Below are positions 8,819 to 18,720 of a DNA stretch of 64,000 nt, one piece after another. The notes below the pieces were generated by a model. That model ran no database searches and was not told the origin of the DNA. It saw only the letters and a list, made by a program, of their open reading frames with translations. Every line of letters begins with the position of its first letter. Position 1 is the stretch's first letter. A program made the translations under genes and the position numbers. Source of the DNA: Stenotrophomonas lacuserhaii (GTDB lineage Bacteria; Pseudomonadota; Gammaproteobacteria; Xanthomonadales; Xanthomonadaceae); NCBI RefSeq assembly GCF_014836545.1, contig NZ_JACSQS010000004.1, forward strand, positions 184,932 to 248,931, in the 5' to 3' direction.

Positions 8819-10666
8819 TCAGAACATGATGTTGATCATCGCAACCACCACCATCGTATAGACCAGCGACAACGGTGCGCCGACCCGCCACAGCTCGCGC
8901 GGGGTGTAATTGGCCGGGCCGGTGATCATCGAAATCACCGGATTGGAGGCGGTCATCAGGTTGTTGGACGCTGACAGTGCCACGATCAAGGCGAATGCGG
9001 TGGGATTGCCGCCGGCGGCCAACGCCAGGTTGACCGCGATCGGCACCATCACGATGGTCGCCCCCACGTGGCTGATCACCAGCGAAAACGCCGTGGTCAG
9101 CAATGCCAGCGCCACTTCCAGCACCCATAGCGGAATGCCTTCGGGCAGTCGATCGATGGTGTGCCCGGCCACCCAGGCGGCCGCGCCACTGGAATCCATC
9201 GCCCAGCCAAGCGGAATCAGCCCGGCCATCATGAAGACGGTCTTCCAGTTGATCGACGCGTAGGCCTCGTCCATGCGCAGCACGCCGGTCAGCAGCATGC
9301 CGGCCACGCCGGTCATCAGGGTCAGTGCCACCGGCAGCTTGGAGGTCAGCGCGATCAGGATGGTCAGCGCGAAGATGCTCATCGCGATCTTGAACTTGTG
9401 CGGGCGCTGTTCGCCCTTCGGGTAGTCGGTGACGATGACGAACTCGCGCCCGCGCGCGGCCTGCGCCAGGTCGGTCCAGATGCTGTGGAAGACCAGCATG
9501 TCACCGGCGCGCAGCTGCACATCGCGCACGTCCTCGCGGATCACCTGCTTGTCGCGGTTGATCGCCAGCAGGCTCAGGCCGCGCTCCTTGCGCAGGCGCA
9601 GTTCGGCCGCACTCTTGCCGATCACGTCCGACGTCGGCGGCACCACCGCTTCGGAAATACCGGCACGGCTGGGATTGAACAGGTCGCCCAAGTGCTTGAG
9701 CCGCGAAGACATGCGCAGGAACTGGTTCTGCGCGAAATCGCTGACCAGCTGGCGCGACCCCATCACCCCGATCACGCTGCCCACCCAGATGCGCATCTCC
9801 GCCGGCGGCGCCAGGCGGGTGTCGTTGCCGGTCTTGAGCGCCAGCAGCAGCGGCGCATCGTGCAGGGTTTCGGCCTCGCCCAGGGTCATGCCGACCATCG
9901 GGCTTTCGGCGGTGACCACCAGTTCGAAGACATCGCCCTCGATGCCGTAGGTCTTGGCGAAATAGCTCTCCGTACGCGCCGGGGTCACCCCGTCATTGGC
10001 CAGCGTTTCCTCTTCCACCAGCTTGCGGTCGCCATAGAAGTGGAAGTACAGCAATGCGGCAACCAGCAGGGCCACGCCGATCGGCAGCGGGGCGAACATC
10101 CGCAGCGGTTCGATGGTGGCCAGGCCCGAAGGCAGGTTGTTGTTGGCCGAAGCCAGCAGATCGTTGAGCAGGATCAGCGGCGAGTTGCCGACCATGGTCA
10201 GCGCACCGCCCATCACGATGGCCGCGGCGATCGGCAGCAGCAGGCGCTGCAGGGTCAGTCCGGTGCGCGCGGCCAGCCGCGAGGCCACCGGCAGGTACAG
10301 CGCCATCACCGAAGGGTTCTGCATGAACGAGGAGTTCAAGCCGGCGATCGCGGTGGTCATGATCAGCAGCCGTTGTTCCACCCCGTGGCCGCGTCGCAGC
10401 AGCCAGGCGGCCAGCCGGTTCAGCGCGCCGGTGCGGTCCAGGCCCGCGCCCAGGATGGTGGTGGCGATGATGCTCATCACCGCGTTACCCGAGAAACCAC
10501 CGAAGATTTCTTCCGGCGCGATCAGGCCGGTGACGCCCAGCACCACCAGCACCACCAGCGCGACCACGTCGGCGCGGATGCGCTCGAACAGGAACATCGC
10601 CATCGTGAAACCGACCAGCCCGAGGACGAGCTTCATATCAGTGGTCAGCGTCAGCGCGGTTTCCAT
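8819..10666 (-). CDS. SLC13/DASS-family permease with two RCK_C (TrkA-C) domains
   Basis: A 615-aa integral membrane protein of the ion-transporter/ArsB-NhaD superfamily. N-terminal helices (LVLGLVGFTMAMFLFERI...) carry the first half of the transporter, including SSFMQNPSVMALYLPV. A cytoplasmic part of about 200 residues holds two TrkA-C-like domains (around residues 220-300 and 310-400, e.g. GDMLVFHSIWTDL). The second transporter half follows, with SASNNLMTASNPVI near the end. Members carry dicarboxylates, sulfate or other anions with Na+; RCK_C domains usually bind a regulatory ligand. Substrate is not deducible here. trmB and thiG follow it divergently in function but on the same strand upstream. 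Confidence 0.9.
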   Translation of the reverse strand: METALTLTTDMKLVLGLVGFTMAMFLFERIRADVVALVVLVVLGVTGLIAPEEIFGGFSGNAVMSIIATTILGAGLDRTGALNRLAAWLLRRGHGVEQRLLIMTTAIAGLNSSFMQNPSVMALYLPVASRLAARTGLTLQRLLLPIAAAIVMGGALTMVGNSPLILLNDLLASANNNLPSGLATIEPLRMFAPLPIGVALLVAALLYFHFYGDRKLVEEETLANDGVTPARTESYFAKTYGIEGDVFELVVTAESPMVGMTLGEAETLHDAPLLLALKTGNDTRLAPPAEMRIWVGSVIGVMGSRQLVSDFAQNQFLRMSSRLKHLGDLFNPSRAGISEAVVPPTSDVIGKSAAELRLRKERGLSLLAINRDKQVIREDVRDVQLRAGDMLVFHSIWTDLAQAARGREFVIVTDYPKGEQRPHKFKIAMSIFALTILIALTSKLPVALTLMTGVAGMLLTGVLRMDEAYASINWKTVFMMAGLIPLGWAMDSSGAAAWVAGHTIDRLPEGIPLWVLEVALALLTTAFSLVISHVGATIVMVPIAVNLALAAGGNPTAFALIVALSASNNLMTASNPVISMITGPANYTPRELWRVGAPLSLVYTMVVVAMINIMF

Positions 10667-10696
10667 GGGGGGCGCGATCCGGTCGGTGTCAGGGGG

Positions 10697-11431
10697 TCAG
10701 GTGCGGTCGTACAACAGGTCCCAGACGCCATGGCCGAGTTTCTGGCCGCGGGTCTCGAAATGGGTCTGCGGCCGCCATTCCGGACGCGGTACCTGGCCGC
10801 GTGGCCCGGCACGGTTGACCAGCCCGGCGGTGGCGTCGAGCACGTCCCACATCTGCTCGGCGTAGTCTTCCCAATCGGTGGCGCAGTGCAGGCGACCACC
10901 GGGGCGCAGCTTGCGCACCAGCAGTTCGGCGAACGCCGGCTGCAGCAGGCGGCGCTTGTTGTGGCGCTTCTTGTGCCACGGGTCCGGGAAATAGATGCGC
11001 ACTTCGTCCAGCGCACCGTCGGCGATTTCCTTTTCCAGCACTTCCACCGCGTCGTGGTGGTACAGCCGCACGTTGTCGACATCGTCATCGGCCAGCGCGT
11101 TCAGCAGCCTGCCCACACCGGGGGCGTGGACTTCGATGCCGATGTAATCGCGGCTGGGATCCTGCTGGGCAGCGAAGCGCAGTGCCACGCCATTGCCGAA
11201 GCCGATCTCCATCACCTTGTGCGCATCGCGGCCGAAGGTTGCGGCAAGATCACGCACTTCACCGTTGAAATCCAGGCCGAAACGCGGCCAGCGCTCATCG
11301 AATGCACGCTGCTGCGCCGCGGTGAAGCGGCCCTGGCGGAGCACGAAGCTGCGGATCTCGCGGCGTCCTTCGTGGACGGTGAACGGCTTGGCGGGGGCCT
11401 TGGAGCCGGTACTGGAAAACGGGTCGGTCAT
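10697..11431 (-). CDS. trmB: tRNA (guanine-N7-)-methyltransferase
   Basis: A 244-aa SAM-dependent enzyme making m7G46 in the variable loop of tRNAs. SAM site: [14 protein letters not shown]. TrmB signature: [19 protein letters not shown]. An N-terminal stretch of about 50 residues ([19 protein letters not shown]) is usual in gamma-proteobacteria. The ATG overlaps the thiG stop by one base (TGATG), so thiG and trmB are probably translated from one mRNA. Confidence 0.97.
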   Translation of the reverse strand: MTDPFSSTGSKAPAKPFTVHEGRREIRSFVLRQGRFTAAQQRAFDERWPRFGLDFNGEVRDLAATFGRDAHKVMEIGFGNGVALRFAAQQDPSRDYIGIEVHAPGVGRLLNALADDDVDNVRLYHHDAVEVLEKEIADGALDEVRIYFPDPWHKKRHNKRRLLQPAFAELLVRKLRPGGRLHCATDWEDYAEQMWDVLDATAGLVNRAGPRGQVPRPEWRPQTHFETRGQKLGHGVWDLLYDRT

Positions 11432-12225
11432 CAGCCGATCAATCCATCAATGGGGGAAGAGGCGCTGGCATAGCGCTTGCGCGGGATGCGGCCGGCCAGG
11501 AAGGCTTCACGGCCGGCTTCGACTGCCTTGCGCATCGCGCTGGCCATCAGCACCGGGTGGCGCGCGCCGGCAATGGCGGTATTCATCAGCACGCCATCGC
11601 AGCCCAGCTCCATCGCGATGGCCGCATCGGAGGCCGTACCCACGCCGGCGTCCACGATGATCGGCACCTTGGCGTCTTCGATGATCTGCAGCAGGTTGTA
11701 CTTGTTCTGGATGCCCAGCCCGGATCCGATCGGCGCGGCCAGCGGCATCACCGCCGCGCAGCCGATCTCTTCCAGGCGCTTGGCCAGGATCGGGTCGTCG
11801 GAGGTGTAGACCATCACCTCGAAGCCGTCTTTCACCAGCATCTCGGCAGCCTTCAGCGTGGCGACCACGTCCGGATACAGCGACTTCTGGTCGCCGAGCA
11901 CTTCCAGCTTGGTCAGGTTGTGGCCATCGAGCAGCTCACGCGCCAGCCGGCAGGTGCGCACCGCGTCTTCGGCGGTATAGCAGCCGGCGGTGTTGGGCAG
12001 GATGGTGAAGCGGTCCGGCGGCAGCACGTCCAGCAGGTTCGGTTCGCCCGGGTTCTGGCCGATGTTGGTGCGGCGGATGGCGACGGTGACGATCTGCGCG
12101 CCCGCAGCTTCGGTGGCCGCGCGGGTTTCTTCCAGATCCTTGAACTTGCCGGTGCCGGTGAGCAGGCGCGAGGCGTAGGTCTTGCCGGCGATGACCAGCG
12201 AATCAGAGGGGGCGTGATGGTTCAT
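11431..12225 (-). CDS. thiG: Thiazole synthase ThiG
   Basis: A 264-aa TIM-barrel enzyme that builds the thiazole phosphate of thiamine from deoxyxylulose phosphate, dehydroglycine and ThiS thiocarboxylate. Seen: [15 protein letters not shown], the Lys-containing [16 protein letters not shown] and the phosphate-binding [18 protein letters not shown]...GVLMNTAIA. Start taken at 12225 (MNHHAPSDS), because the 41 upstream residues are basic low-complexity and not part of the family. thiS lies 180 bp upstream, separated by REPs; trmB follows with a 1-bp overlap. Confidence 0.96.
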   Translation of the reverse strand: MNHHAPSDSLVIAGKTYASRLLTGTGKFKDLEETRAATEAAGAQIVTVAIRRTNIGQNPGEPNLLDVLPPDRFTILPNTAGCYTAEDAVRTCRLARELLDGHNLTKLEVLGDQKSLYPDVVATLKAAEMLVKDGFEVMVYTSDDPILAKRLEEIGCAAVMPLAAPIGSGLGIQNKYNLLQIIEDAKVPIIVDAGVGTASDAAIAMELGCDGVLMNTAIAGARHPVLMASAMRKAVEAGREAFLAGRIPRKRYASASSPIDGLIG

Positions 12226-12287
12226 GACGCGATTATCGCATGGGGTAACCGGCGCCGGGGCTCGCCGCACGCGGGCGTTGACGCGCC

Positions 12288-12400
12288 CGGTAGTGACGGC
12301 CGCTGGCCGTCTGCTTCTGTTTTGGGGGTAGCGAGCGTTGGTCGTCACGCTTCAGCCTGCCGCTGCGCTCGCCGAGCATGGCTTGGCGCTACCGAAGGCA
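12288..12400. repeat. REP elements between thiS and thiG
   Basis: GGTAGTGACGGCCGCTGGCC, then a GTAGCGAGCG..GGTCGTCAC variant, then a CGCTCGCCGAGCATGGCTTG palindrome ending CGCTACC. Three REP-like units lie between two genes of one pathway on the same strand, so they could tune the relative levels of thiS and thiG mRNA. Confidence 0.8.
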
Positions 12401-12404
12401 AGCG

Positions 12405-12605
12405 TCAACCACCGCCCAGCGCGTGCACGATCTCCACCACATCGCCGTCGGCCAGCACATGGGTGGCATGCAGGCTGCGGGTGATGATCTCGCTGTTCAC
12501 TTCCACCGCGACGCGACGTTCAAGCAGCTGCTCGTGCTGCAGCAGGTCGTGGACGGTGGCGCCGGGGGGCAGGGTGCGGGATTGGCCATTGAGCTGGATG
12601 TTCAT
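12405..12605 (-). CDS. thiS: Sulfur carrier protein ThiS
   Basis: A 66-aa ubiquitin-fold carrier. The N-terminus MNIQLNGQSRTLPPGATVHD and the C-terminal VVEIVHALGGG (di-glycine end, thiocarboxylated by ThiF/IscS-type enzymes) are diagnostic. It delivers sulfur to ThiG. It is 180 bp upstream of thiG on the same strand with REP elements between. No thiamine-pyrophosphate riboswitch is visible in the leader. Confidence 0.95.
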   Translation of the reverse strand: MNIQLNGQSRTLPPGATVHDLLQHEQLLERRVAVEVNSEIITRSLHATHVLADGDVVEIVHALGGG

Positions 12606-12791
12606 GTCGCTATTGTCGCTGATACGGCCATGGCAGGCAGGTTCAATCTGTCATCCAGCGCTCAAGTGTTGTGTTCAAGGGACTCCAGGCGACAATGCAT
12701 GCCGCGGCGCAGCGTGACTTTGCCTGCGCTGATGAAACCATTGCACCGTGCGCTGGCGTATTGCCGGCGCTTGATCCCACAGGAGTTCCCC

Positions 12792-14606
12792 ATGTTGTCC
12801 AGCAAACGTCCCGTCCGCACCCTGATCGCTGCGGCGCTCGCGCTTGCCGCGTTGCCGGCGATGGCCGCCGATCCGGCCTTCAACCGCACGGTGTTCTTTG
12901 GCGACAGCCTGACCGACAGCGGCTACTTCCGTCCGCTGCTGCCGCCTTCGGTGCAGCCGGTGACCGGCAAGTTCACCACCAACCCGGCCTGGGTATGGGC
13001 CGAGCACGTAGCCGACTACTACGGCACCAATGCCACCCCGAACGGCAACGGCCAGAGCGGTGACAACTATGCCGCCGGTGGTGCCACCGTAGCCACCGAC
13101 CTGGTCGGCGCGCTCGGCCCGACGCCGTCGCTGAAGACCCAGGCGGCCCGTTACCTGGCGGCCAATGGCGGCAAGGCTGATGGCAACGCTTTGTACACCG
13201 TGTGGGGCGGTCCCAACGATCTGTTCGGCATCACCAACCCGGCCCAGGCGCCGGCGGTGATCGGGGCGGCGGTGACCAACCAGATCGGCATCGTCGGCAG
13301 CCTGCAGGCCGCTGGCGCCAAGTACGTGCTGGTGCCGAACCTGCCGGACATCGGCCTGACCCCGATGGCCCGCGCCGGTGGCCCGGCAGCCATGGCGCAG
13401 TACACCGCCGTGGGAACGGCCTACAACAATGCGTTGTATGGCGGCCTGACCCAGGCCGGCATCGAGTTCATCCCGCTGGACACCTTCACCATCCTGCGCG
13501 AGATCGTCGCCAGTCCGACCGCCTACGGCTTCCGCAACGTCACCGACATGGCCTGCACCTCGGCCTCGTCGGTGACCTGCAACCCGACCAGCCTGGTCGC
13601 CCCCGATGCCGCCAACGCCTATGTATTCGCCGATGGCGTACATCCCTCCGCAGCCACCCACCAGATGCTCGGCCAGTACGCCGTTTCGGTGCTGGAAGCC
13701 CCGCGCCTGCAGCAGGTGCTGACGCATTCGGCACAGACGGTGGGTCGCTCGCGCGCTGACCAGGTCAGCCTGCACCTGGGCGGCGCCCCGGCCGATGGCC
13801 TGTCGTGGTGGGGTGGCGTGCGTGGCGACATGCAGCGGTACGACCACGCCGACCTGTACGACGGCCTGGCCCCGGCCGGCCTGTTCGGCATCGACTGGGC
13901 GCGTGATGGCATGGTCGTCGGCGGCTTCGCCGGCTATGGCCGCATGGATGCCGATTTCGGCAACAGCCAGGGCGACTTCACCCAGTCCGACACCACCGTG
14001 GGCCTGTTCGCCGGCTGGTATGGCGAACGCGCCTGGGTGAACGGCCAGGTCAGCTACAGCTGGCTGGACTACGACGTCACCCGCAAGGTGCACCTTGGCC
14101 CGGCCACCCGCGAACACAAAGGCTCGCCGGAAGGCAGCAACCTGACCGCGGCACTGAACGCCGGCTACGAGTTCGGCCAGGAAGGCAGCTTCCGCCACGG
14201 TCCGGTGGCCGCAGTGATCTGGCAGAAGGTCAAGCTGGACGGCTACCTGGAAAGCAATCCGAGCAGCACCGCACTTGGCTACAGCGACCAGGACGCTGAT
14301 TCCACCGTCGGCCGCCTCGGCTGGCAGGCACGCCTGGACGGCGGCAGCATCAAGCCGTACGTGCAGGTCACCTACGACCATGAGTTCGAAGACCGCCAGG
14401 AAGGCAGCGCCTTCCTGCAGAGCCTGCCGGGCGTGGGCAGCTACCGCGTGCCGGGCCTGAAGTTCGACAAGGACTATGCCACCGCCATCCTGGGTGCGCG
14501 CATGGAACTGTTCGGCCTGCAGAGCAACATCGGCCTGAGTGCGACCACGATGCAGAAGAAGGCGATGGACACCTCGATCTTCGCCAGCTTCAGCGGCGCG
14601 TTCTGA
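12792..14606 (+). CDS. GDSL esterase/lipase with autotransporter beta-domain (EstA-like)
   Basis: A 604-aa outer-membrane esterase. Signal peptide MLSSKRPVRTLIAAALALAA..AMA; passenger of about 320 residues with the GDSL-family blocks: FFGDSLTDSG (nucleophile Ser39), the oxyanion-hole Gly in NYAAGGAT, GGPNDLF (Asn), and DGVHPS (Asp281, His284). From about residue 335 a beta-barrel autotransporter domain (SWWGGVRGDMQRYD...) ends in the classical terminal Phe (FASFSGAF). Start ATG has AGGAG at 12781-12785. The passenger probably stays exposed at the cell surface and hydrolyses short-chain esters; relatives such as Pseudomonas EstA affect rhamnolipid and motility. Confidence 0.95.
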   Translation: MLSSKRPVRTLIAAALALAALPAMAADPAFNRTVFFGDSLTDSGYFRPLLPPSVQPVTGKFTTNPAWVWAEHVADYYGTNATPNGNGQSGDNYAAGGATVATDLVGALGPTPSLKTQAARYLAANGGKADGNALYTVWGGPNDLFGITNPAQAPAVIGAAVTNQIGIVGSLQAAGAKYVLVPNLPDIGLTPMARAGGPAAMAQYTAVGTAYNNALYGGLTQAGIEFIPLDTFTILREIVASPTAYGFRNVTDMACTSASSVTCNPTSLVAPDAANAYVFADGVHPSAATHQMLGQYAVSVLEAPRLQQVLTHSAQTVGRSRADQVSLHLGGAPADGLSWWGGVRGDMQRYDHADLYDGLAPAGLFGIDWARDGMVVGGFAGYGRMDADFGNSQGDFTQSDTTVGLFAGWYGERAWVNGQVSYSWLDYDVTRKVHLGPATREHKGSPEGSNLTAALNAGYEFGQEGSFRHGPVAAVIWQKVKLDGYLESNPSSTALGYSDQDADSTVGRLGWQARLDGGSIKPYVQVTYDHEFEDRQEGSAFLQSLPGVGSYRVPGLKFDKDYATAILGARMELFGLQSNIGLSATTMQKKAMDTSIFASFSGAF

Positions 14607-14616
14607 CCCTCACCCG

Positions 14617-14740
14617 GAATGACAGCCGCTGGCCGTCATTCCGGGCCACCATGGACATGGGTAGAGCCGACTTCAGTCGGCTTCTTCCACCGACCGGATT
14701 TCTGACGCGCCGGTGCAGCCGACTGAAGTCGGCTCTACCA
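14617..14740. repeat. REP cluster with an inverted GTAG dimer
   Basis: A TGACAGCCGCTGGCCGTCA palindrome near 14630 is followed by a GTAG at 14661 with AGCCGACTTCAGTCGGCT, then an inverted copy CAGCCGACTGAAGTCGGCTC ending CTACC near 14738. The two GTAG units face each other about 50 bp apart, the usual dimeric arrangement of REPs (a BIME-like unit). Confidence 0.88.
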
Positions 14741-14804
14741 GTCAGGTGACCGCATGCGCGCATTGCGCTCATGCCACCCCGCCGCCTAAACTGTGCTCCG
14801 CGAT

Positions 14805-14878
14805 GCGGGTGTAGCTCAATGGTAGAGCTGTAGCTTCCCAAGCTACTGACGAGGGTTCGATTCCCTTCACCCGCTCCA
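14805..14878 (+). tRNA. tRNA-Gly (anticodon CCC)
   Basis: A complete 74-nt cloverleaf: acceptor stem GCGGGTG pairs with CACCCGC, D-arm GCTCAATGGTAGAGC, anticodon arm GTAGC-TTCCCAA-GCTAC (CCC, reads GGG glycine codons), T-arm AGGGTTCGATTCCCT, and CCA encoded at 14876-14878. It is an isolated gene and no attachment-site repeat was seen at its 3' end in the following 300 bp. Confidence 0.98.
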
Positions 14879-15173
14879 CTGTTCCAAATCAGTCCGCAAG
14901 TGATTGAGAGCCATGCCCAGCATTCGCTGCGCTGGTGTGCACGCGACGTTCACACCTCAGTCGTATTGCTTGGAGGTTGCATGCTGTCGCGCCGATTTCA
15001 AGGAGCGACACGTCCTCCTGATGCCGTTGCTTTTAACGCGCCAACTGCCTGCAGCACTGCGGCTCAGCGGGCAGCGACCTGCCTTGGCCAGGTTGGCCGC
15101 AATGTTCGATGTCGTACTGGTCCAGCGAACGCCGGGCGCTGTCTACAAGGCTCAGTTCCTTGCAGACGCCCGG
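14879..15173. other. Gap of about 295 bp without a recognised gene
   Basis: It lies between tRNA-Gly and the end of the hybrid kinase gene. Open frames run through it but none has a good start or recognisable product. A short GC inverted repeat (CGCCGGGCGCTG / AGACGCCCGGC, about 15130-15175) lies next to the kinase stop and may serve as its transcript end. Confidence 0.5.
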
Positions 15174-18100
15174 CTACGGCTCGCCCTGCAGCGGGTGTGT
15201 TACGTCGGTTCGACTCCGCAGGGCACGCGCGACGGCATCCCCCAGTTCGTTGAGCGACGCGGATTTGGGCAACAGCTCTTCAATGCCAGCAGACGCGCCC
15301 AGCGCGGTCTCGTCAGGGAAGATACTCGCGGTCAGCGCGATGATGGGCAGATCGCGTGCTGATCCTTCCGACGCTCGGATTTCCCGGGCCAGCGTGTAGC
15401 CGTCCATCACGGGCATCTGGCAATCCGTCACCAGGAGATCGAACCGCCCGTCGCGCACCGCTGCGAGCGCCTGTGCGCCGTCCTCCACGGCGACGCATTC
15501 CACGCCCAGTTGCCCCATCCGCCACTGGATGATCTCCCTGCTGGTGGCATCGTCTTCTGCTACCAGAACGCGCCATCTGCGTCCCGGTGGCGGGGCAGGC
15601 AACAAGGGTATTGGCCCAGTGCCTGACGGTGCGACCTCTCCAGCAGTGGCCGGTTCTGGTGGCAACACGGCGAGGCGCAAGGAAAGAACGGCGCAGGTTC
15701 CCAGGCCTGGCGTGCTCTTCAGTTCCAGCTCGCCTCCCATCAGATCGGCCAAGCGACGACTGATGCTGAGGCCCAGACCCGTGCCGCCATACTTTCGCGC
15801 GGTTGAAAGGTCTGCCTGGGTGAAAGGCTCGAAGATGCGCTCCAGCTGGTCGGCAGGGATGCCGATGCCAGAGTCGGTGACAGAAAAGGCCAAGCGTTGC
15901 TCACCCACCGCGTCGGCCACGACGTCGACGCGTATGGACACTTCACCGTGCGCGGTGAACTTGATGGCGTTGCTGGTGAGATTCATCAGTATCTGTTGCA
16001 GTCGAAGTTCATCGGCCAGCACGCGGCTGGCGACGGCAGGGGCGAGCGTTGCCGACAGGACAAGCCCCTTGGCGGCGGCTTGTGGGGCAAGCATCGCGTG
16101 CACCGTGTCCACTGAATTGGCAAGATCAACGGCGGTCCATTCCAGTGTCAGCGCGCCTGCCTCGATCTTCGACATGTCCAGGGTGTCATTGAGCAATTGG
16201 CGCAATACGGCCGAGGATCGATTGATCTTGGCGAGGATCGCACTCTGTTCCTGGTCGAGGCCGGTGTGGCCAAGAACTTCGAGCATGCCGGCGACGCTAC
16301 TCATCGGCGTGCGGATTTCGTGGCTCATCGTAGCCAGGAACTCGTCCTTCGCTTTGCCGGCTTTTTCTGCGACTGCAATAGCGTCTTCCAGCGCAATCGA
16401 CGCTTCGTGCGACTCGGTCACGTCCACCCAGTAGCCGCTCCACTCCGTGCCGGTTTCCGTCCTTTCCATAAGCTCGCCCTTGGAGTAAATCCAGCGCCAC
16501 CCTTCCGGCGACAGCGCCCGGAACTGGAATGACAACCCTGTGCCTGTGGCAGCCGCAAGTTCTGTCGCCTCGACCAGCATCTGTTGATCATCGGGATGGA
16601 CCCGAGCGAACATCGCGCGCTCGTCCTCAAGCACGTCTGACAGCTCAACGCCGAAAAGTGAAAAGACGTCGCCTGCTACATAGGGGAAAGTGAAGGTGCC
16701 ATCCGGCGCGCGGTGGACCTGGTAAACGATGGCAGGTAACTTGCGTGTGACCCGGGACAGGCGATTCTCTGCAATGCGACGCTGGGACACCTCGCGTCGA
16801 AGCCGCATGTGGCCAACGGTATGGACAATGCTGCCAGTCAGAAGAATCAACAAGGCGGGCAACGTCCACAGCATGATCCGCCGCCAATTGATCGCCGGTT
16901 GGGCGCCAACGCCCAGCCAATCGTTTCGTATGCGCTCCCGTTCTCCTGCCGCCACATTGCCGACAACCTGATCAAACGCGGAGGCCAGGGCGGCGCTGTT
17001 CCCAAAGGCCGCAAGCGTCAAACGGTCCTCAGTTCCCGCCGGTGCAGCAATCTGCAGCCGCCCCGCGTACGCATCGCGGAGATACGGATCCACCACAGCA
17101 AGATTGCCGACATAGGCGTCTGCACCGTCTCCGTCCAGGAGCTTGAGGGCTGTCGCCGCATCGGCTGCAGTGACGAGTTGAACATCAGGCGCTTGCGCCT
17201 TGATGAGCGGTCCCAGCCTGTCTGGCTCGGACAGCACGACCCGGCGGTGGTTGAGATCGCGCAGGTCAATGACTCTGGGTGCGCCAACGTGGGTGAGGAT
17301 GACATTTGGAATGGTGATGAACGGCTCGCTGAAACGCCAGCCCGCGCTTGCCGCCGCGTTGGTCATGGGGACGGCCAGTGCCGCATCTATCGTCCTGTCC
17401 CGCATTGCCCGCTGCAGCGCCTCGCCGTCCTCGAATTCCACGATCTGCAGATTCCTGGCACCGGCTTCCACGAATCGCTTCAGGTAATCTCCGGCAACCC
17501 CTGACGGTTTGCCCTGTTTGTCGCGAAAAGCGATGGGTTCCCAATTCAGGGGAACGCCCAACCTTATTGGCTGAGCGAGGGCCTCGGTCTCTTCAGGAGA
17601 GAATCTCAAGCCTGGGGTGACTGCCCATTCCAAGGGCGTGAGCCACTTCACGCGCAGGGCAGCGCGCGTCGCTTCTGGCAGCGAATTGAGTGCCACGTCC
17701 AATGCTTCGGCCAACGGCTGAGCGGCATTTGGGACGCCAAAGTACAGATTCATGGGGGGAATGTCGGGGGGCTGCAGCAGGGTCAGTCCGCTCAGCGATT
17801 TTTGCTTGGTCAAGTGCTGTATGACGTAAGCGTTGCCGATATACAGGTCGGCGTCCTCACGGGCCACACTCTTCAAGGCGGCCAGCGTCCTGCTGGCAGG
17901 CACGATCTGAGCGCGGGGATAGCGATCCCGGACGCCGACGGCTGTGACCTGATCATCTTCAACTGCTATCCGTAGACCCACCAGGTCGAGGCTGGTGATG
18001 GACCGGCGATCACTGGAGCGCGCCGTCATGCCCAGGGGAGCCGCGGCAAATTTCTGCGTGAACACCATGCAGCGGGTACGCGCGGACGTGAGCTGTACGT

Positions 18101-18425
18101 CCATGACCACATCGATGTCTCCTGCGCAGGCAGCCTCAAGCACTGCCTCCCAGCTAGGATAGGTCCTGGGTTCCAGCCTCACGCCAAGTGCGGTCGCTGC
18201 GGCCTGCAATGTCTCCGGAGAGAAGCCGGAAAGCCGAGCGTTTTCGACTTTCTCAAAGGGCAACCAATCGTTGTCATAAACACCGACCCGGATGACCGGA
18301 TGCGCATGCAGCCAGGCACGCTGTTTCGGCGTCAATGTCAGCTCAGGTGCCTGAGCGTGGGCCAGCGCGCTGCTGGCAGCGCAACATAGTGCCAGCAGCC
18401 ATCCGACCATCATGCCAAGGCGCAT
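15174..18425 (-). CDS. Hybrid sensor histidine kinase with two periplasmic binding-protein domains
   Basis: About 1083 aa, EvgS/BvgS-like. Signal peptide, then two SBP_bac_3 (Venus flytrap) domains (about 30-260 and 270-495), a membrane helix near 514-536 ([18 protein letters not shown]), a PAS domain near 560-680, HisKA with the phospho-His in [11 protein letters not shown] (about residue 701), HATPase (N box NLTSNAIKF, then [10 protein letters not shown] and [14 protein letters not shown]) and a receiver with acceptor Asp in [14 protein letters not shown] (about 1000). No HPt domain follows and no response regulator gene is adjacent, so the phosphorelay partner is elsewhere. It should sense a small amino-acid-like ligand in the periplasm. 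The second of two adjacent ATGs is used for ribosome-binding-site spacing. Confidence 0.92.
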   Translation of the reverse strand: MRLGMMVGWLLALCCAASSALAHAQAPELTLTPKQRAWLHAHPVIRVGVYDNDWLPFEKVENARLSGFSPETLQAAATALGVRLEPRTYPSWEAVLEAACAGDIDVVMDVQLTSARTRCMVFTQKFAAAPLGMTARSSDRRSITSLDLVGLRIAVEDDQVTAVGVRDRYPRAQIVPASRTLAALKSVAREDADLYIGNAYVIQHLTKQKSLSGLTLLQPPDIPPMNLYFGVPNAAQPLAEALDVALNSLPEATRAALRVKWLTPLEWAVTPGLRFSPEETEALAQPIRLGVPLNWEPIAFRDKQGKPSGVAGDYLKRFVEAGARNLQIVEFEDGEALQRAMRDRTIDAALAVPMTNAAASAGWRFSEPFITIPNVILTHVGAPRVIDLRDLNHRRVVLSEPDRLGPLIKAQAPDVQLVTAADAATALKLLDGDGADAYVGNLAVVDPYLRDAYAGRLQIAAPAGTEDRLTLAAFGNSAALASAFDQVVGNVAAGERERIRNDWLGVGAQPAINWRRIMLWTLPALLILLTGSIVHTVGHMRLRREVSQRRIAENRLSRVTRKLPAIVYQVHRAPDGTFTFPYVAGDVFSLFGVELSDVLEDERAMFARVHPDDQQMLVEATELAAATGTGLSFQFRALSPEGWRWIYSKGELMERTETGTEWSGYWVDVTESHEASIALEDAIAVAEKAGKAKDEFLATMSHEIRTPMSSVAGMLEVLGHTGLDQEQSAILAKINRSSAVLRQLLNDTLDMSKIEAGALTLEWTAVDLANSVDTVHAMLAPQAAAKGLVLSATLAPAVASRVLADELRLQQILMNLTSNAIKFTAHGEVSIRVDVVADAVGEQRLAFSVTDSGIGIPADQLERIFEPFTQADLSTARKYGGTGLGLSISRRLADLMGGELELKSTPGLGTCAVLSLRLAVLPPEPATAGEVAPSGTGPIPLLPAPPPGRRWRVLVAEDDATSREIIQWRMGQLGVECVAVEDGAQALAAVRDGRFDLLVTDCQMPVMDGYTLAREIRASEGSARDLPIIALTASIFPDETALGASAGIEELLPKSASLNELGDAVARALRSRTDVTHPLQGEP

Positions 18426-18720
18426 CATCCCCTCTCAGTTCGTGCAGGAAACTCAGCCTAGTGAAGGCAATGAGAAAGCGGCGTGTCGATGGGGCATTAG
18501 CACTGACGCGTCCTCACCGTTGTGTGCAGTGAAGGTGCGCTCCGGAAGAGCAGTAGAGGGGGGCGCGCAAGGCGCGACAGGGAGGCCCATTCCGGCCTTG
18601 GCAGCGCTGAGAGCGGACCGAGGGCAAGGGCCAAACCAGCGTCCTCTCATTCGTGCCCGACCGCCGGGCATCGTCATCGCGCACACGCTATGCTTCGCGC
18701 TTCCGCACGGCCCGGCCCCG

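Noticed and set aside
9161..11473. A 770-aa plus-strand open frame
   Set aside because: It is antisense to the SLC13, trmB and thiG genes; composition (His, Gln, Arg, Gly) marks it as a shadow.
12606..12791. Thiamine-pyrophosphate riboswitch upstream of thiS
   Set aside because: The conserved THI-box sequences (CTGAGA, ACCTGATCTGG-like) are not present in the spacer.
14879..15173. Genomic-island attachment site at tRNA-Gly
   Set aside because: No integrase gene and no repeat of the tRNA 3' end were found nearby, though the kinase next to it could be cargo.
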